This document shows, piece after piece, positions 54,325-62,556 of a stretch of DNA of 64,000 nt. The notes under the pieces were generated by a model. It was not told the DNA's origin and made no database searches. It saw only the letters and a program-made list of their open reading frames with translations. This DNA is from RPQJ01 sp963748985 (lineage in GTDB: Bacteria; Pseudomonadota; Gammaproteobacteria; Steroidobacterales; Steroidobacteraceae), in assembly GCA_963748985.1 (NCBI GenBank), contig CAVVKQ010000013.1:93792-157791 (forward strand). Reading direction: 5' to 3'. Numbering within the stretch: position 1 is the first letter of the stretch; every line of letters begins with the position of its first letter. Both the position numbers and the translations under genes were made by a program.

Positions 54325-54333
54325 TGCTAGAAT
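54325..54333 (+). promoter_or_regulatory. Extended -10 promoter of cvpA-purF
   Basis: TG-C-TAGAAT at 54325-54333 lies 39 bases before the cvpA ATG. The surrounding 16 bases CTGCTAGAATTCGCCC are identical to those before parE. No -35 box is visible. Confidence 0.5.
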
Positions 54334-54372
54334 TCGCCCCTTCAAATTGGTTGCCAGGACCCGCCCGGCCGC

Positions 54373-54879
54373 ATGACGACAGTCGACTACATCCTTATCG
54401 CCATCGTGCTGATTTCCCTGCTTTTCGGAGCAATCAGGGGATTCCTCCGCGAGTCAGTCGCGCTGCTCGGTTGGCTGGTGGGCCTCTGGCTCGCCTGGCG
54501 CTACGCGCCAGCCGTGCAGCCTTACCTGGGTGGCTCCCTCACGGACACCGAACTCCAGGTCTGGGTAGCCCGGATGATCCTGCTGCTCGCCGCGGTGCTG
54601 ACGGCCTGGGTCATCGGCAGCCTGCTTGGTTACCTCGTGCAGCGCTCGGGACTCACGCTCGGCCTCGACCGCATCCTGGGCGGCGTGTTTGGCCTGGTCC
54701 GTGGCGCGGTCATCGTCGGCTTCGCCGTCATGCTGGCGCAGGCCGCGGAGATGCAGGACGAACCGTGGTGGAAAGAGTCCAGGTTGATTCCAGTGGGCGT
54801 AGAAATGGCCTCCGTGCTGGGTGGCTATGTCGAAACCGGGCGACAGGTCATCGACGACGTCACCGAGTCGAGTACCTGA
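54373..54879 (+). CDS. cvpA: CvpA family membrane protein
   Basis: The 168-residue protein has four membrane segments and the family N-terminus VDYILIAIVLISLLFGAIRGFLRESVALLGW. CvpA was first linked to colicin V production and to bile/envelope stress tolerance, and its mechanism is unclear. It precedes purF by 10 bases as in most gammaproteobacteria. Confidence 0.92.
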   Translation: MTTVDYILIAIVLISLLFGAIRGFLRESVALLGWLVGLWLAWRYAPAVQPYLGGSLTDTELQVWVARMILLLAAVLTAWVIGSLLGYLVQRSGLTLGLDRILGGVFGLVRGAVIVGFAVMLAQAAEMQDEPWWKESRLIPVGVEMASVLGGYVETGRQVIDDVTESST

Positions 54880-54889
54880 GGGCGCAACC

Positions 54890-56401
54890 ATGTGTGGCAT
54901 CGTCGGTATCGTAGGTTTCACACCGGTCAACCAGCAGATCTACGACGCGCTCACCGTCCTGCAGCATCGCGGACAGGATGCGGCGGGAATCATGACGGAG
55001 CACGAAGGCGCGCTGTACCTGCGCAAGGACGTGGGTCTCGTGCGCGATGTGTTCCAGCAGCGGCACATGCTGCAACTGAAGGGCAACATCGGCATCGGCC
55101 ACGTGCGCTACCCGACGGCGGGCTGCGACAGTTCCGACGAGGCGCAGCCGTTCTACGTCAATGCGCCGTATGGCATCTGCCTCGCACACAACGGCAACCT
55201 CACCAACGCCCGGCAACTCGCGGATGTGCTGATGCGCGAGGATCGCCGGCACTTGAACACCTCTTCCGACTCCGAAGTGCTGCTCAACGTGCTCGCGAGC
55301 GAGCTGCAGCGGTTCGGTACGACGAGTGCGTCGGCTGCCGACATCTTCGCCGCGATCAGCGCCACGTTCCGCCGGATCCAGGGCGGGTACGCCGTCGTCG
55401 CGATGATCCTCGGCCACGGCGTGATCGGCTTCCGCGACCCGCACGGCATCCGCCCGCTGGTCATCGGCAAGCGCGATACCCCGCGCGGCCGCGAGCACAT
55501 GATCGCGTCGGAAAGCGTCGCACTCGACCAGAGCGGATTCGAGCTGATGCGCGACGTGGGTCCGGGTGAGGCCGTCTACATCGACGAGACCGGCCGCCTG
55601 CACACGAAGCAGTGCGCGAACCCCGTGCGTCACACGCCGTGCATTTTCGAGTACGTGTACTTTGCGCGGCCCGATTCGATCATCGACAATATCTCGGTCT
55701 ACAAGGCGCGCCTGCGCATGGGCGAACTGCTGGCCGACAAGATCCGGCGCACGCGCCCGGAACACGACATCGATGTGGTGATCCCGATTCCGGACACCAG
55801 CCGCACGAGCGCGATGCAGGTCGCGCAGATCCTCGGCGTCAAGTACCGCGAAGGGTTCATCAAGAACCGCTACATCGGCCGCACCTTCATCATGCCGGAG
55901 CAGGGCCAGCGCAAGAAATCGGTGCGCAACAAGCTCAATGCGATCGATCTCGAGTTTCGCGGCAAGAACGTGCTGCTGGTCGACGATTCGATCGTGCGCG
56001 GCACCACGTCGGCGCAGATCATCGAGATCGCGCGTGAAGCGGGCGCCAGCAAGGTGTATTTCGCTTCGGCCGCGCCGCCGGTGCGATACCCGAACGTCTA
56101 CGGCATCGACATGCCGGCAGCTTCCGAACTCGTCGCGGCGGGCCGTACCGAGGACGAGGTGGCCAGGCTGATCGGCGCGGACTGGCTGATCTACCAGGAC
56201 CTCGACGACCTGGTGAAGGCCGTGCGCCACCATGACTCGGGCGTGAGCCAGTTCGACACGTCGTGCTTCTCGGGCGAATACGTCACCGGCGACATCACAC
56301 CGGAATACCTCGACCGACTGCAGCGCGAGCGGTCGGATCTCGCGAAGCAGACCCGCAACACCGGCACGGCCGCTTCGGGTGTGCTGAAGGCCGTCGTCTG
56401 A
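54890..56401 (+). CDS. purF: Amidophosphoribosyltransferase
   Basis: PurF commits PRPP to purine synthesis. The 503-residue enzyme starts with the nucleophilic Cys2 (MCGIVGIVG) and has a class II glutaminase domain (HRGQDAAGIM, GHVRYPTAG, AHNGNLTN). The PRPP-binding VLLVDDSIVRGTTSAQI follows. ATG 54890 is fixed by the cysteine. Purine synthesis genes purL and purF lie 43 kb apart here. Confidence 0.96.
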   Translation: MCGIVGIVGFTPVNQQIYDALTVLQHRGQDAAGIMTEHEGALYLRKDVGLVRDVFQQRHMLQLKGNIGIGHVRYPTAGCDSSDEAQPFYVNAPYGICLAHNGNLTNARQLADVLMREDRRHLNTSSDSEVLLNVLASELQRFGTTSASAADIFAAISATFRRIQGGYAVVAMILGHGVIGFRDPHGIRPLVIGKRDTPRGREHMIASESVALDQSGFELMRDVGPGEAVYIDETGRLHTKQCANPVRHTPCIFEYVYFARPDSIIDNISVYKARLRMGELLADKIRRTRPEHDIDVVIPIPDTSRTSAMQVAQILGVKYREGFIKNRYIGRTFIMPEQGQRKKSVRNKLNAIDLEFRGKNVLLVDDSIVRGTTSAQIIEIAREAGASKVYFASAAPPVRYPNVYGIDMPAASELVAAGRTEDEVARLIGADWLIYQDLDDLVKAVRHHDSGVSQFDTSCFSGEYVTGDITPEYLDRLQRERSDLAKQTRNTGTAASGVLKAVV

Positions 56402-56477
56402 CGCGTCTGCTCACCGCGCACGCATCCTCCTGGCCTGCTTTCGTGCCGCGCTCGGCGCCGTCGACGGACGACGGGTC

Positions 56478-57665
56478 GTGCAGCAGGAACTCACCCGACG
56501 ACCGCTGCGCGGCCCGTGGCACCTGGTCGCAGTTGGCAAGGCCGCTGCAGCGATGGCGCAAGGTGCGGTCGCTGCGCTGGACTCGCAGGTTGCCGGCGGC
56601 GTAATCGTCGTCCCGGTCGGTCACGTGCCGGCTGGCTTCAATCCCGCGACACACGGTCTGCAAGTCACGTACGGATCGCATCCCTTGCCGGAGGAAGCGA
56701 GTCTTGCCGCCGGCCAGCGTGTTGTCGACTTCGTCTCGGGACTGGATGCCAGGGCGCAGGTGCTGTTCCTGGTCTCCGGCGGCGCCTCGAGCCTCGTCGA
56801 CTGGCTCGTTCCCGGTGCCGGTCTCGCGGACCTGCAGGCCTTGAATCGGTGGGCACTGCAATCGGGCGCAGCCATCGCGCAGGTGAATGCGTTACGCCGG
56901 CGCATCTCGCGATTGAAGGGCGGTGGTCTCGCCCGTATCGCGCATGGCCGGCGAACACACGCCCTGATGATCTCCGACGTGCCTGGCGACGATCCGCGCA
57001 TCATCGGGTCCGGACTGCTGCATGCGTTCCCGGATGAGTGCATGGGCGAGCCAGGCGCGGGGGCGCTGCCGACCGAACTGCGCGCACTTCTGGACCGAGT
57101 CCACTCGCGACCGCAGGGCAGCGCGGACGTGCCCGCAGTGCCGGTGCGAATCGTGGCATCGGTTGGGTCTGCCTGTCGCGCTGCGGCAGCGGCGGCACGC
57201 GCGCAAGGGCTGCAGGCCCGCCTGCTGCGTGCTCGCATCGACGGTGACGCGGCCGAGCTTGGGGCCCGCTTCGTCGCGTCGCTCGTGCGGCAGCCCGCAG
57301 GTATCGTGCAGGTCCGGGGCGGCGAATCCACCGTGAGTTTGCCAGCTCAGCCGGGTCGCGGCGGCCGCAACCAGCACCTGGCGCTAGCCGCCGCGCTCGA
57401 ACTCGAGCGCCGAGGACAGCACGATGCGCACTTGCTTGCCGCCGGCACGGACGGCGTCGATGGCGCATCGAGTGATGCGGGCGCGCTGGTCGACGCGGAG
57501 TCGTGCCAGCGCGGACGCGATGCCGGCTGCGATCCCGTCGTCTCGCTTGCACGCGCGGATTCCGGTACTTTTCTCGAGGCGGCAGGTGATCTGCTGCATA
57601 CTGGACCGACGCTGACGAATGTCGGCGATCTCGTGCTGGGACTGCGGCTTGGAGTGCGTCGATGA
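56478..57665 (+). CDS. Glycerate 2-kinase (DUF4147/MOFRL type)
   Basis: The protein has the N-terminal DUF4147 pattern (GPWHLVAVGKAAAAMAQGA, VTYGSHPLPEEASLAAG, LFLVSGGASSLVDWLVPG, INxLRRRISRLKGGGLARI-like) and the MOFRL end (RGGRNQHLALAAALEL, LLAAGTDGVDGASSDAGALVD). It phosphorylates D-glycerate. From GTG 56478 it has 395 residues, but in-frame codons 56424-56477 encode a family-like helix (ILLACFRAALGAVDGRR) with no ATG, GTG or TTG before them, so a CTG (56430) start or a base error is possible. The stop overlaps the next gene (ATGA). Confidence 0.85.
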   Translation: MQQELTRRPLRGPWHLVAVGKAAAAMAQGAVAALDSQVAGGVIVVPVGHVPAGFNPATHGLQVTYGSHPLPEEASLAAGQRVVDFVSGLDARAQVLFLVSGGASSLVDWLVPGAGLADLQALNRWALQSGAAIAQVNALRRRISRLKGGGLARIAHGRRTHALMISDVPGDDPRIIGSGLLHAFPDECMGEPGAGALPTELRALLDRVHSRPQGSADVPAVPVRIVASVGSACRAAAAAARAQGLQARLLRARIDGDAAELGARFVASLVRQPAGIVQVRGGESTVSLPAQPGRGGRNQHLALAAALELERRGQHDAHLLAAGTDGVDGASSDAGALVDAESCQRGRDAGCDPVVSLARADSGTFLEAAGDLLHTGPTLTNVGDLVLGLRLGVRR

Positions 57666-58912
57666 CGTTGCGGGCATTGATCGTGAGTGACCGCGCCGAC
57701 TACCGGCAGACGCTCGCACATCACGTGACGCTCGAATGGCGCGATGCGTTGCCGGCCGAGTACGAGCCCGCTACGCGCGGACGCCTGCCTGCAGGATTCA
57801 CCGGTGTCGCGTACGACGTCGTGCTGCTCGACCACGAGGTGCAGGACTCGCGCGGCCTGGAATGGCTTGCGGACCTGACCGACCGGCCTGGGTTTCCGCC
57901 CATCGTTTACTTCGCGCCCGGAGGTGCCGGCGCAGTCGGGGAAAAGGCAAAGTCCATGGGCGCGCTGGCCGTGCTGACGCGCTCGGATTTCGAGCACGCC
58001 GACCTGTGTGGTGCACTGCGGACGGCGCTGGCCCGTCGTCGCAACGTGCTGGCGGAAACCTCACGTGCGGCGCGCGAACAGTGTCCGCCCGATCGCTTCG
58101 GTTCGGTGCGCATCCGCGGCCATCGCTGCCTGCGCCGCCTCGCGGTGGGTGGTTCCTCGAGCGTATTCCTCGCCGAGAACGTGCGCACGGGTGAGCAGCG
58201 CGTCCTCAAGATTTTCCGGCAGGTGCCGGATGTCGTCGAAGGCAGCACGACGTTCGATCGTTTCCTGCGCGAATTCGATCTCGTGGCGCACCTGCGGCAT
58301 CCGAACATCGCGCGCATCTTCGACATCGGCGTCGCGGACGACCACCTCTACCTCGCCATGGAATTCTTTCCGGGCGGCGACCTGCGCTCGCGCATGCGTG
58401 AGCGTCTCGACCCGCGGCAGGCGCTGGGCTACGTACGGCAGATGGCGGCCGCGCTCGGTGCACTGCACGAGGTTGGCGTCCTGCATCGCGACGTCAAACC
58501 GGGCAACCTGCTGTTGCGCGAGGACGGCTCGGCGGCCTTCATCGATTTTGGGCTCGCGCGCCAGTTGCACCTGGAAAGCGACATCACGGGCATCGGCACG
58601 ATCTTCGGCACGCCGCACTACATGAGCCCCGAGCAGGGGCATGGTTCGCCACTCGACGAACGCAGCGACCTCTACAGTCTCGGCGTCGTGCTGTTCGAGA
58701 TGCTTACCGGGGACAAGCCGTACATCGCAGAAACACCGCTCGCGGTGATTTACATGCACGCCAATTCGCCGGTGCCGCGCCTGCCGCTGAACCTTGCGTA
58801 CGTGCAGCCGTTGCTTGATGGGTTGCTCGCGAAGAAGCCGGCCGATCGCTTGCCGTCGGCCGCCGCAATCGTCGCGACCATCGACGAGTTGCTCAAGAGC
58901 GCGGCGGCCTGA
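57662..58912 (+). CDS. Receiver-like domain fused to Ser/Thr protein kinase
   Basis: Residues 1-125 look like a response-regulator receiver (ALIVSDRADYRQTLAHHV, YDVVLLDHEVQDSRGLEWL with Asp57 as phosphoacceptor candidate, GALAVLTRSDF). Residues ~148-412 are a Hanks kinase (LAVGGSSSVFLAEN, VLKIF, HRDVKPGN, IDFGLA, GTPHYMSPEQ, DERSDLYSLGVVLFEML). No membrane segment. The order suggests that a two-component signal or protein contact controls the kinase. It overlaps the glycerate kinase stop and is followed by miaE after 10 bases. The substrate is unknown. Confidence 0.88.
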   Translation: MTLRALIVSDRADYRQTLAHHVTLEWRDALPAEYEPATRGRLPAGFTGVAYDVVLLDHEVQDSRGLEWLADLTDRPGFPPIVYFAPGGAGAVGEKAKSMGALAVLTRSDFEHADLCGALRTALARRRNVLAETSRAAREQCPPDRFGSVRIRGHRCLRRLAVGGSSSVFLAENVRTGEQRVLKIFRQVPDVVEGSTTFDRFLREFDLVAHLRHPNIARIFDIGVADDHLYLAMEFFPGGDLRSRMRERLDPRQALGYVRQMAAALGALHEVGVLHRDVKPGNLLLREDGSAAFIDFGLARQLHLESDITGIGTIFGTPHYMSPEQGHGSPLDERSDLYSLGVVLFEMLTGDKPYIAETPLAVIYMHANSPVPRLPLNLAYVQPLLDGLLAKKPADRLPSAAAIVATIDELLKSAAA

Positions 58913-58922
58913 AGTCTCGCCG

Positions 58923-59525
58923 GTGAGCGTTCCCGTCGTGCTGCAGTCGACGACCGATCCGCGCTGGTTCCAGCTCGCCGTTGAACGTTGGCAGGAACTG
59001 CTGCTCGATCACGCGAATTGCGAAAAGAAAGCCGCGTCGACGGCACTCGCCCTGATGTTCTCGTACCCTGAGGACTTCGAGCTGGCGGATCGCATGTCGC
59101 GCCTGGCACGCGAGGAGTTGCGGCATTTCGAGTTGGTGCAGCAGCAACTGACGGCGCTGCGGGTACCGTTCCGGCGCCTCAGCCCGTCACGCTATGCCGA
59201 GGGCCTGCGCAAGGCGCTGCGGCATACAGAACACGAACGCCGGATGGACCTGCTGCTGCTGGGCGCGCTGATCGAAGCGCGATCGCACGAGCGGTTCATG
59301 GGCTTGATTCCGTTGCTCGGCGAACCCCTCGGCCCGTTCTATGCGTCGCTGGCGGCGGCCGAGTCACGGCACGCCGGACTCTACCTGCGCCTGGCTGACA
59401 AGCGGGGCGAGGGTGCGCGCGAGCGCCTGCAGCAGTTGGCAGCGGTCGAGGCGGAGCTCGCCGTGGCGCCGGACGCCGAGTTCCGGTTCCATTCCGGCAC
59501 GCCGGTGGAAGGGGGTAGGGGATAG
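58923..59525 (+). CDS. miaE: tRNA-(ms2io6A) hydroxylase MiaE
   Basis: MiaE is a diiron monooxygenase hydroxylating the isopentenyl group of ms2i6A37. The 200-residue ferritin-like protein has HANCEKKAASTALALMF, the metal motif EELRHFELV, ALIEARSHERF and AAAESRHAGLYL. Start GTG 58923; no strong ribosome-binding site. The natural end appears to be near EFRFHSGTP, and the last residues (EGGRG) and the TAG stop are read from the heptamer repeat. Confidence 0.9.
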   Translation: MSVPVVLQSTTDPRWFQLAVERWQELLLDHANCEKKAASTALALMFSYPEDFELADRMSRLAREELRHFELVQQQLTALRVPFRRLSPSRYAEGLRKALRHTEHERRMDLLLLGALIEARSHERFMGLIPLLGEPLGPFYASLAAAESRHAGLYLRLADKRGEGARERLQQLAAVEAELAVAPDAEFRFHSGTPVEGGRG

Positions 59526-59620
59526 GGGATAGGGGTTAGTCGGAAAATAGGGGACGCTCACCTATTTCCCAAGATCAGCGACACCTCCGACTATCCCCCA
59601 TCCCCTAACCCCTAACCCCT
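59511..59620. repeat. G-rich heptamer inverted repeat, copy D, with a nested second repeat
   Basis: Left arm 59511-59544 (GGGGATA/GGGGTTA units, GTCGGA tag) and right arm 59586-59620 (TCCGACTATCCCCC and CCCTAACC units) enclose 41 bases. Inside the loop, 59544-59569 is a 26-base sequence containing AATAGGGGACGCTCACC that occurs identically at 62490-62515. The arms provide the stops of both convergent genes, miaE and lpxH. Confidence 0.88.
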
Positions 59621-60360
59621 TCAGCGCGCGGCAACGCGCGCAGTTCCACGCCATCGTCGCGCCACTCGAGCACGCTCCCTTGCGTGTACCAGTCGCCGAG
59701 CACGATGCGACGCGCCGGCTTGCCGTCCACCTCGAGCGAATGAATCGCCGGGCGGTGGGTGTGCCCATGCACCAGCGTGCTGACGCGAGCCCGCCGCAAC
59801 GAGTCGACGATTTCCGCTGGCGTCACGTCCATGATCTCGGCCGCCGTGGCGCCCACGTGCATCTGGCTTCCCGCCCGCAGCTTCCTGCCCAGCCTTCGCC
59901 GCGACTCGAGGCTCAGATGGCGCAGCAGAAAAAGCGTGAGGGGATTGCGCAGAATCCGCCGCAGACGCTGGTAGCTGGTGTCGCCAGTGCACAGCACGTC
60001 GCCGTGCATCAGCAGAACCCGCTCGCCATGCAGGTCGACGACGGTGCCGTCCTGTAGCAGGGTGCAGCCGGTCTCGGCCGCGAAGCGCGCGCCGACGAGA
60101 AAGTCCCGGTTGCCGTGCATGAAATACGTGGGTACCCCCGCATCGTGCAGCGCGCGCAGTTCCGCAACAATCGAGCGCACTGCCGGATCGGGGTCGTCAT
60201 CGCCGAGCCAGGCTTCGAACAGGTCGCCCAGGATGTAGAGCGCACGCGCTGCCCGCGCCTCGCCGCGCAGGAAATCAACGAACTGTCGCGCGATCCCGGG
60301 TGACGAGGAATCGAGGTGCAGGTCCGAGATCAACAGCGTTTTGCGGCGGTCGGCGTTCAC
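59605..60360 (-). CDS. lpxH: UDP-2,3-diacylglucosamine hydrolase
   Basis: LpxH releases UMP to form lipid X in lipid A synthesis. The 251-residue metallophosphoesterase has ISDLHLDSSS, ILGDLFEAWLGDDD, FMHGNRDFLVG, LMHGDVLCTGD and HGHTHRPAIH. The C-terminal VRG and TAG come from the heptamer repeat. ATG overlaps the stop of the cyclophilin gene (ATGA). Confidence 0.94.
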   Translation of the reverse strand: MNADRRKTLLISDLHLDSSSPGIARQFVDFLRGEARAARALYILGDLFEAWLGDDDPDPAVRSIVAELRALHDAGVPTYFMHGNRDFLVGARFAAETGCTLLQDGTVVDLHGERVLLMHGDVLCTGDTSYQRLRRILRNPLTLFLLRHLSLESRRRLGRKLRAGSQMHVGATAAEIMDVTPAEIVDSLRRARVSTLVHGHTHRPAIHSLEVDGKPARRIVLGDWYTQGSVLEWRDDGVELRALPRAEGVRG

Positions 60361-60965
60361 TTGGGCGTTGCAGGCTCGCCAACGATGCGCGCGGTCGAGA
60401 TGACGACCGGCTGCACTGGCGCGTCTTCCTGGAATTGGCCACTGGAGCCAGTCGCGACGCTGGCGATCCGGTCGACGACGTCCATGCCTTCGACCACCCG
60501 CCCGAAGACCGCATAACCCCAGCGTGCAGGGGAAGGGTCGAGCGCGATATTGTCGGTGACGTTGACGTAGAACTGGGACGTCCCGCTGTGCGGGTCCCCG
60601 GTGCGCGCCAGGGCCACCGTGCCGCGCCGGTTGCTCAGGCCATTGCCGCTTTCATTGGGTACGCCGCCGCGGACCGGTTTTTCGGCGCCATCCGGCAGGT
60701 AGCCACCCCCCTGGATCACGAAATTGCCGATGACCCGGTGGAAGATCGTGCCGTCGTAATGCAGGTCACGGACGTATTGCAGGAAACTCACCGAGGTGAT
60801 TGGTGCCCGCGCCAGGTCGACCTCGACCGTGAAGGCGCCGAGCGTCGTTTCGAAACGGACCCGCTGCAATCCGGCCGGAGCGGCGTCCTGCGACCACGCG
60901 GGCGCGCACAGTCCGGCGGCGACGAGCAGCATGACTCGCGAGAAAATCGGAACACTCAGGGACAT
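60357..60965 (-). CDS. Periplasmic cyclophilin-type peptidyl-prolyl isomerase
   Basis: The 202-residue protein has a signal peptide (SRVMLLVAAGLCAPAWSQ) and a PpiA-type cyclophilin domain: FETTLGAFTVEVDLARAP, YDGTIFHRVIGNFVIQGGGY, ARTGDPHSGTSQFYVNVTDN and YAVFGRVVEGMDVVD. Tryptophan of the cyclosporin site is absent, as in bacterial forms. It is the first gene of the pair with lpxH. ATG 60965 gives the proper signal peptide. Confidence 0.9.
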   Translation of the reverse strand: MSLSVPIFSRVMLLVAAGLCAPAWSQDAAPAGLQRVRFETTLGAFTVEVDLARAPITSVSFLQYVRDLHYDGTIFHRVIGNFVIQGGGYLPDGAEKPVRGGVPNESGNGLSNRRGTVALARTGDPHSGTSQFYVNVTDNIALDPSPARWGYAVFGRVVEGMDVVDRIASVATGSSGQFQEDAPVQPVVISTARIVGEPATPK

Positions 60966-61074
60966 TCGGTACCCGCCAGGCGAAAAAACACTGCGCGGAT
61001 GGTAAGCGTCCCGGGGTCCACGGGCCAGCGCCGGACGAGAAGGCAATCGACCCGATCCGGTAAGATGCGCGGCC

Positions 61075-62496
61075 ATGCCTGTCACCGCCCAGACCACGCG
61101 TTTTGCGCCGAGCCCCACGGGAGCGCTGCACCTGGGCAACGCCCGCACGGCGCTGTTCAGCTGGCTCGTCGCGCGCGCGTCGGGCGGTCGTTTCGTGCTG
61201 CGCGTCGAGGACACCGATGCCGGCCGGAGCCAGGACGCGCTGCTCGAACGGCAACTCGAAGAACTGCGCTGGCTGGGAATCACCTGGGATGAAGGTCCGG
61301 ACGTTGGCGGTCCGCACGGTCCGTATCGGCAGAGCGAGCGAAGTTCCATTTATGCCGAGGCGCTGGCGAAGCTCGAGGCGAATGCCCAGACCTACCCGTG
61401 CTTCTGTTCGCCCGAGGAGCTGCAGCTTTCGCGCAAGACCCAACTGGCCGCGGGCAGGCCGCCGCGGTATGCGCGCACGTGCGCGGGCTTGAGCCAGGCC
61501 GAGGTGCAGCGACGCATCGCCTCTGGCAAAGCACCGGCGATTCGCTTCCGCGTGCCGGACCATCGCGCCATCGAGTTCGTGGACCGCGTCCACGGTCCGC
61601 AGCGCTTCCAGTCCGACGACATCGGCGACTTCGTGATCCGTCGCGCCGATGGCAGCGTGTCGTTCTTCCTCGGTAATGCAGTGGACGACTCGGCGATGGG
61701 CATCACGCTCGTCCTGCGGGGTGACGACCACCTGGCGAACACGCCGCGTCAACTGTTGTTGCTCGAAGCGCTCGGCATGCCGTTGCCCGAATACGGTCAT
61801 TTACCGCTGGTGCTGGCTCCCAGCGGCACGCCGCTGTCGAAACGAGAGGGCGCGGCCAGCCTGACCGACCTGCGTGACCAGGGATTCCTGCCCGCTGCGA
61901 TCTGCAACTATCTCGTCCGCCTGGGGCATGCCTGCGGCCACGACGGCTGGCTCGCGATGGAGCAGCTGGCGTCACACTTCGACCTCGGGCGCACCAGCCA
62001 TTCTGCCGCGCGTTTCGACGACGCGCAGCTGCGACACTGGCAGCGCGAGGCGGTGACGCATTCGACCGACGCGCAGATCGAGCAGTGGCTCGGAGCACAC
62101 CTCGATGCGTTGCCTGCGGGCGAGGGGCGCAGCGAGTTCGTCGCGGTGGTGAAGGGCAATGTCCTGTTTCCCGGCGAGGTCGACGAACTCGTGGCCGTGG
62201 TCGCCAGCGATTCGGTGCCGGTCTCGGTGGAAGCGGCTGCGCAGATCACCGAGGCGGGACCGGAGTTTTTTGCGAGCGCAGGCCAGTTGCACGGCGCGAG
62301 TGCCGGCGACTTCAAGGCCTGGACGCGCGCCATCGCCGAGGCGACGGGTCGCAAGGGCGCCCGGCTCTTCATGCCGCTGCGCTCGGCACTGACCGGCGCG
62401 ACTCACGGGCCCGAACTCGCGCCGCTCGTCGGCTTGATGGGCACGAAACGTGTCCTCGGCCGGCTCGAACGGGCGCAGGCACTCGCAGGAAAATAG
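61075..62496 (+). CDS. gltX: Glutamate--tRNA ligase
   Basis: GltX charges tRNA-Glu. The 473-residue class I synthetase has RFAPSPTGALHLGNARTALF (HIGH-type motif HLGN), the Cys pair of a zinc-like site reduced to FCSPEEL, VLRGDDHLANTPRQL and the KMSKS equivalent PLSKREGAAS. The C-terminal anticodon-binding helical domain ends in LGRLERAQALAGK. The TAG stop (62494-62496) is the first triplet of the second-type repeat, so the repeat abuts the C-terminus. Confidence 0.93.
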   Translation: MPVTAQTTRFAPSPTGALHLGNARTALFSWLVARASGGRFVLRVEDTDAGRSQDALLERQLEELRWLGITWDEGPDVGGPHGPYRQSERSSIYAEALAKLEANAQTYPCFCSPEELQLSRKTQLAAGRPPRYARTCAGLSQAEVQRRIASGKAPAIRFRVPDHRAIEFVDRVHGPQRFQSDDIGDFVIRRADGSVSFFLGNAVDDSAMGITLVLRGDDHLANTPRQLLLLEALGMPLPEYGHLPLVLAPSGTPLSKREGAASLTDLRDQGFLPAAICNYLVRLGHACGHDGWLAMEQLASHFDLGRTSHSAARFDDAQLRHWQREAVTHSTDAQIEQWLGAHLDALPAGEGRSEFVAVVKGNVLFPGEVDELVAVVASDSVPVSVEAAAQITEAGPEFFASAGQLHGASAGDFKAWTRAIAEATGRKGARLFMPLRSALTGATHGPELAPLVGLMGTKRVLGRLERAQALAGK

Positions 62497-62541
62497 GGGA
62501 CGCTCACCTATTTCCTATTTCTGAAATAGGTGAGCGTCCCC
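62490..62541. repeat. 19-bp inverted repeat of the GGGACGCTCACC type between gltX and cysS
   Basis: GGGGACGCTCACCTATTTC (62496-62514) is perfectly inverted at 62523-62541 with an 8-base loop. The left half plus flanks (26 bases from 62490) is identical to 59544-59569. Each half has an internal AAATAGG/CCTATTT stem. The layout resembles REP/BIME-like elements that RAYT transposases act on; no transposase is present here. Confidence 0.9.
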
Positions 62542-62556
62542 AATTACGAGGGATAC

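Noticed and set aside
11511..59620. Heptamer arrays as CRISPR arrays or chromosome telomeres
   Set aside because: Units are only 7 bases with no unique spacers, and the arrays are short, internal, mostly inverted pairs between genes, so neither a CRISPR array nor a linear chromosome end.
62530..62556. GTG at 62530 as the cysS start
   Set aside because: It lies inside the inverted repeat, lacks a ribosome-binding site and adds residues not in the family; ATG 62557 has GAGG in front and aligns with other CysS.
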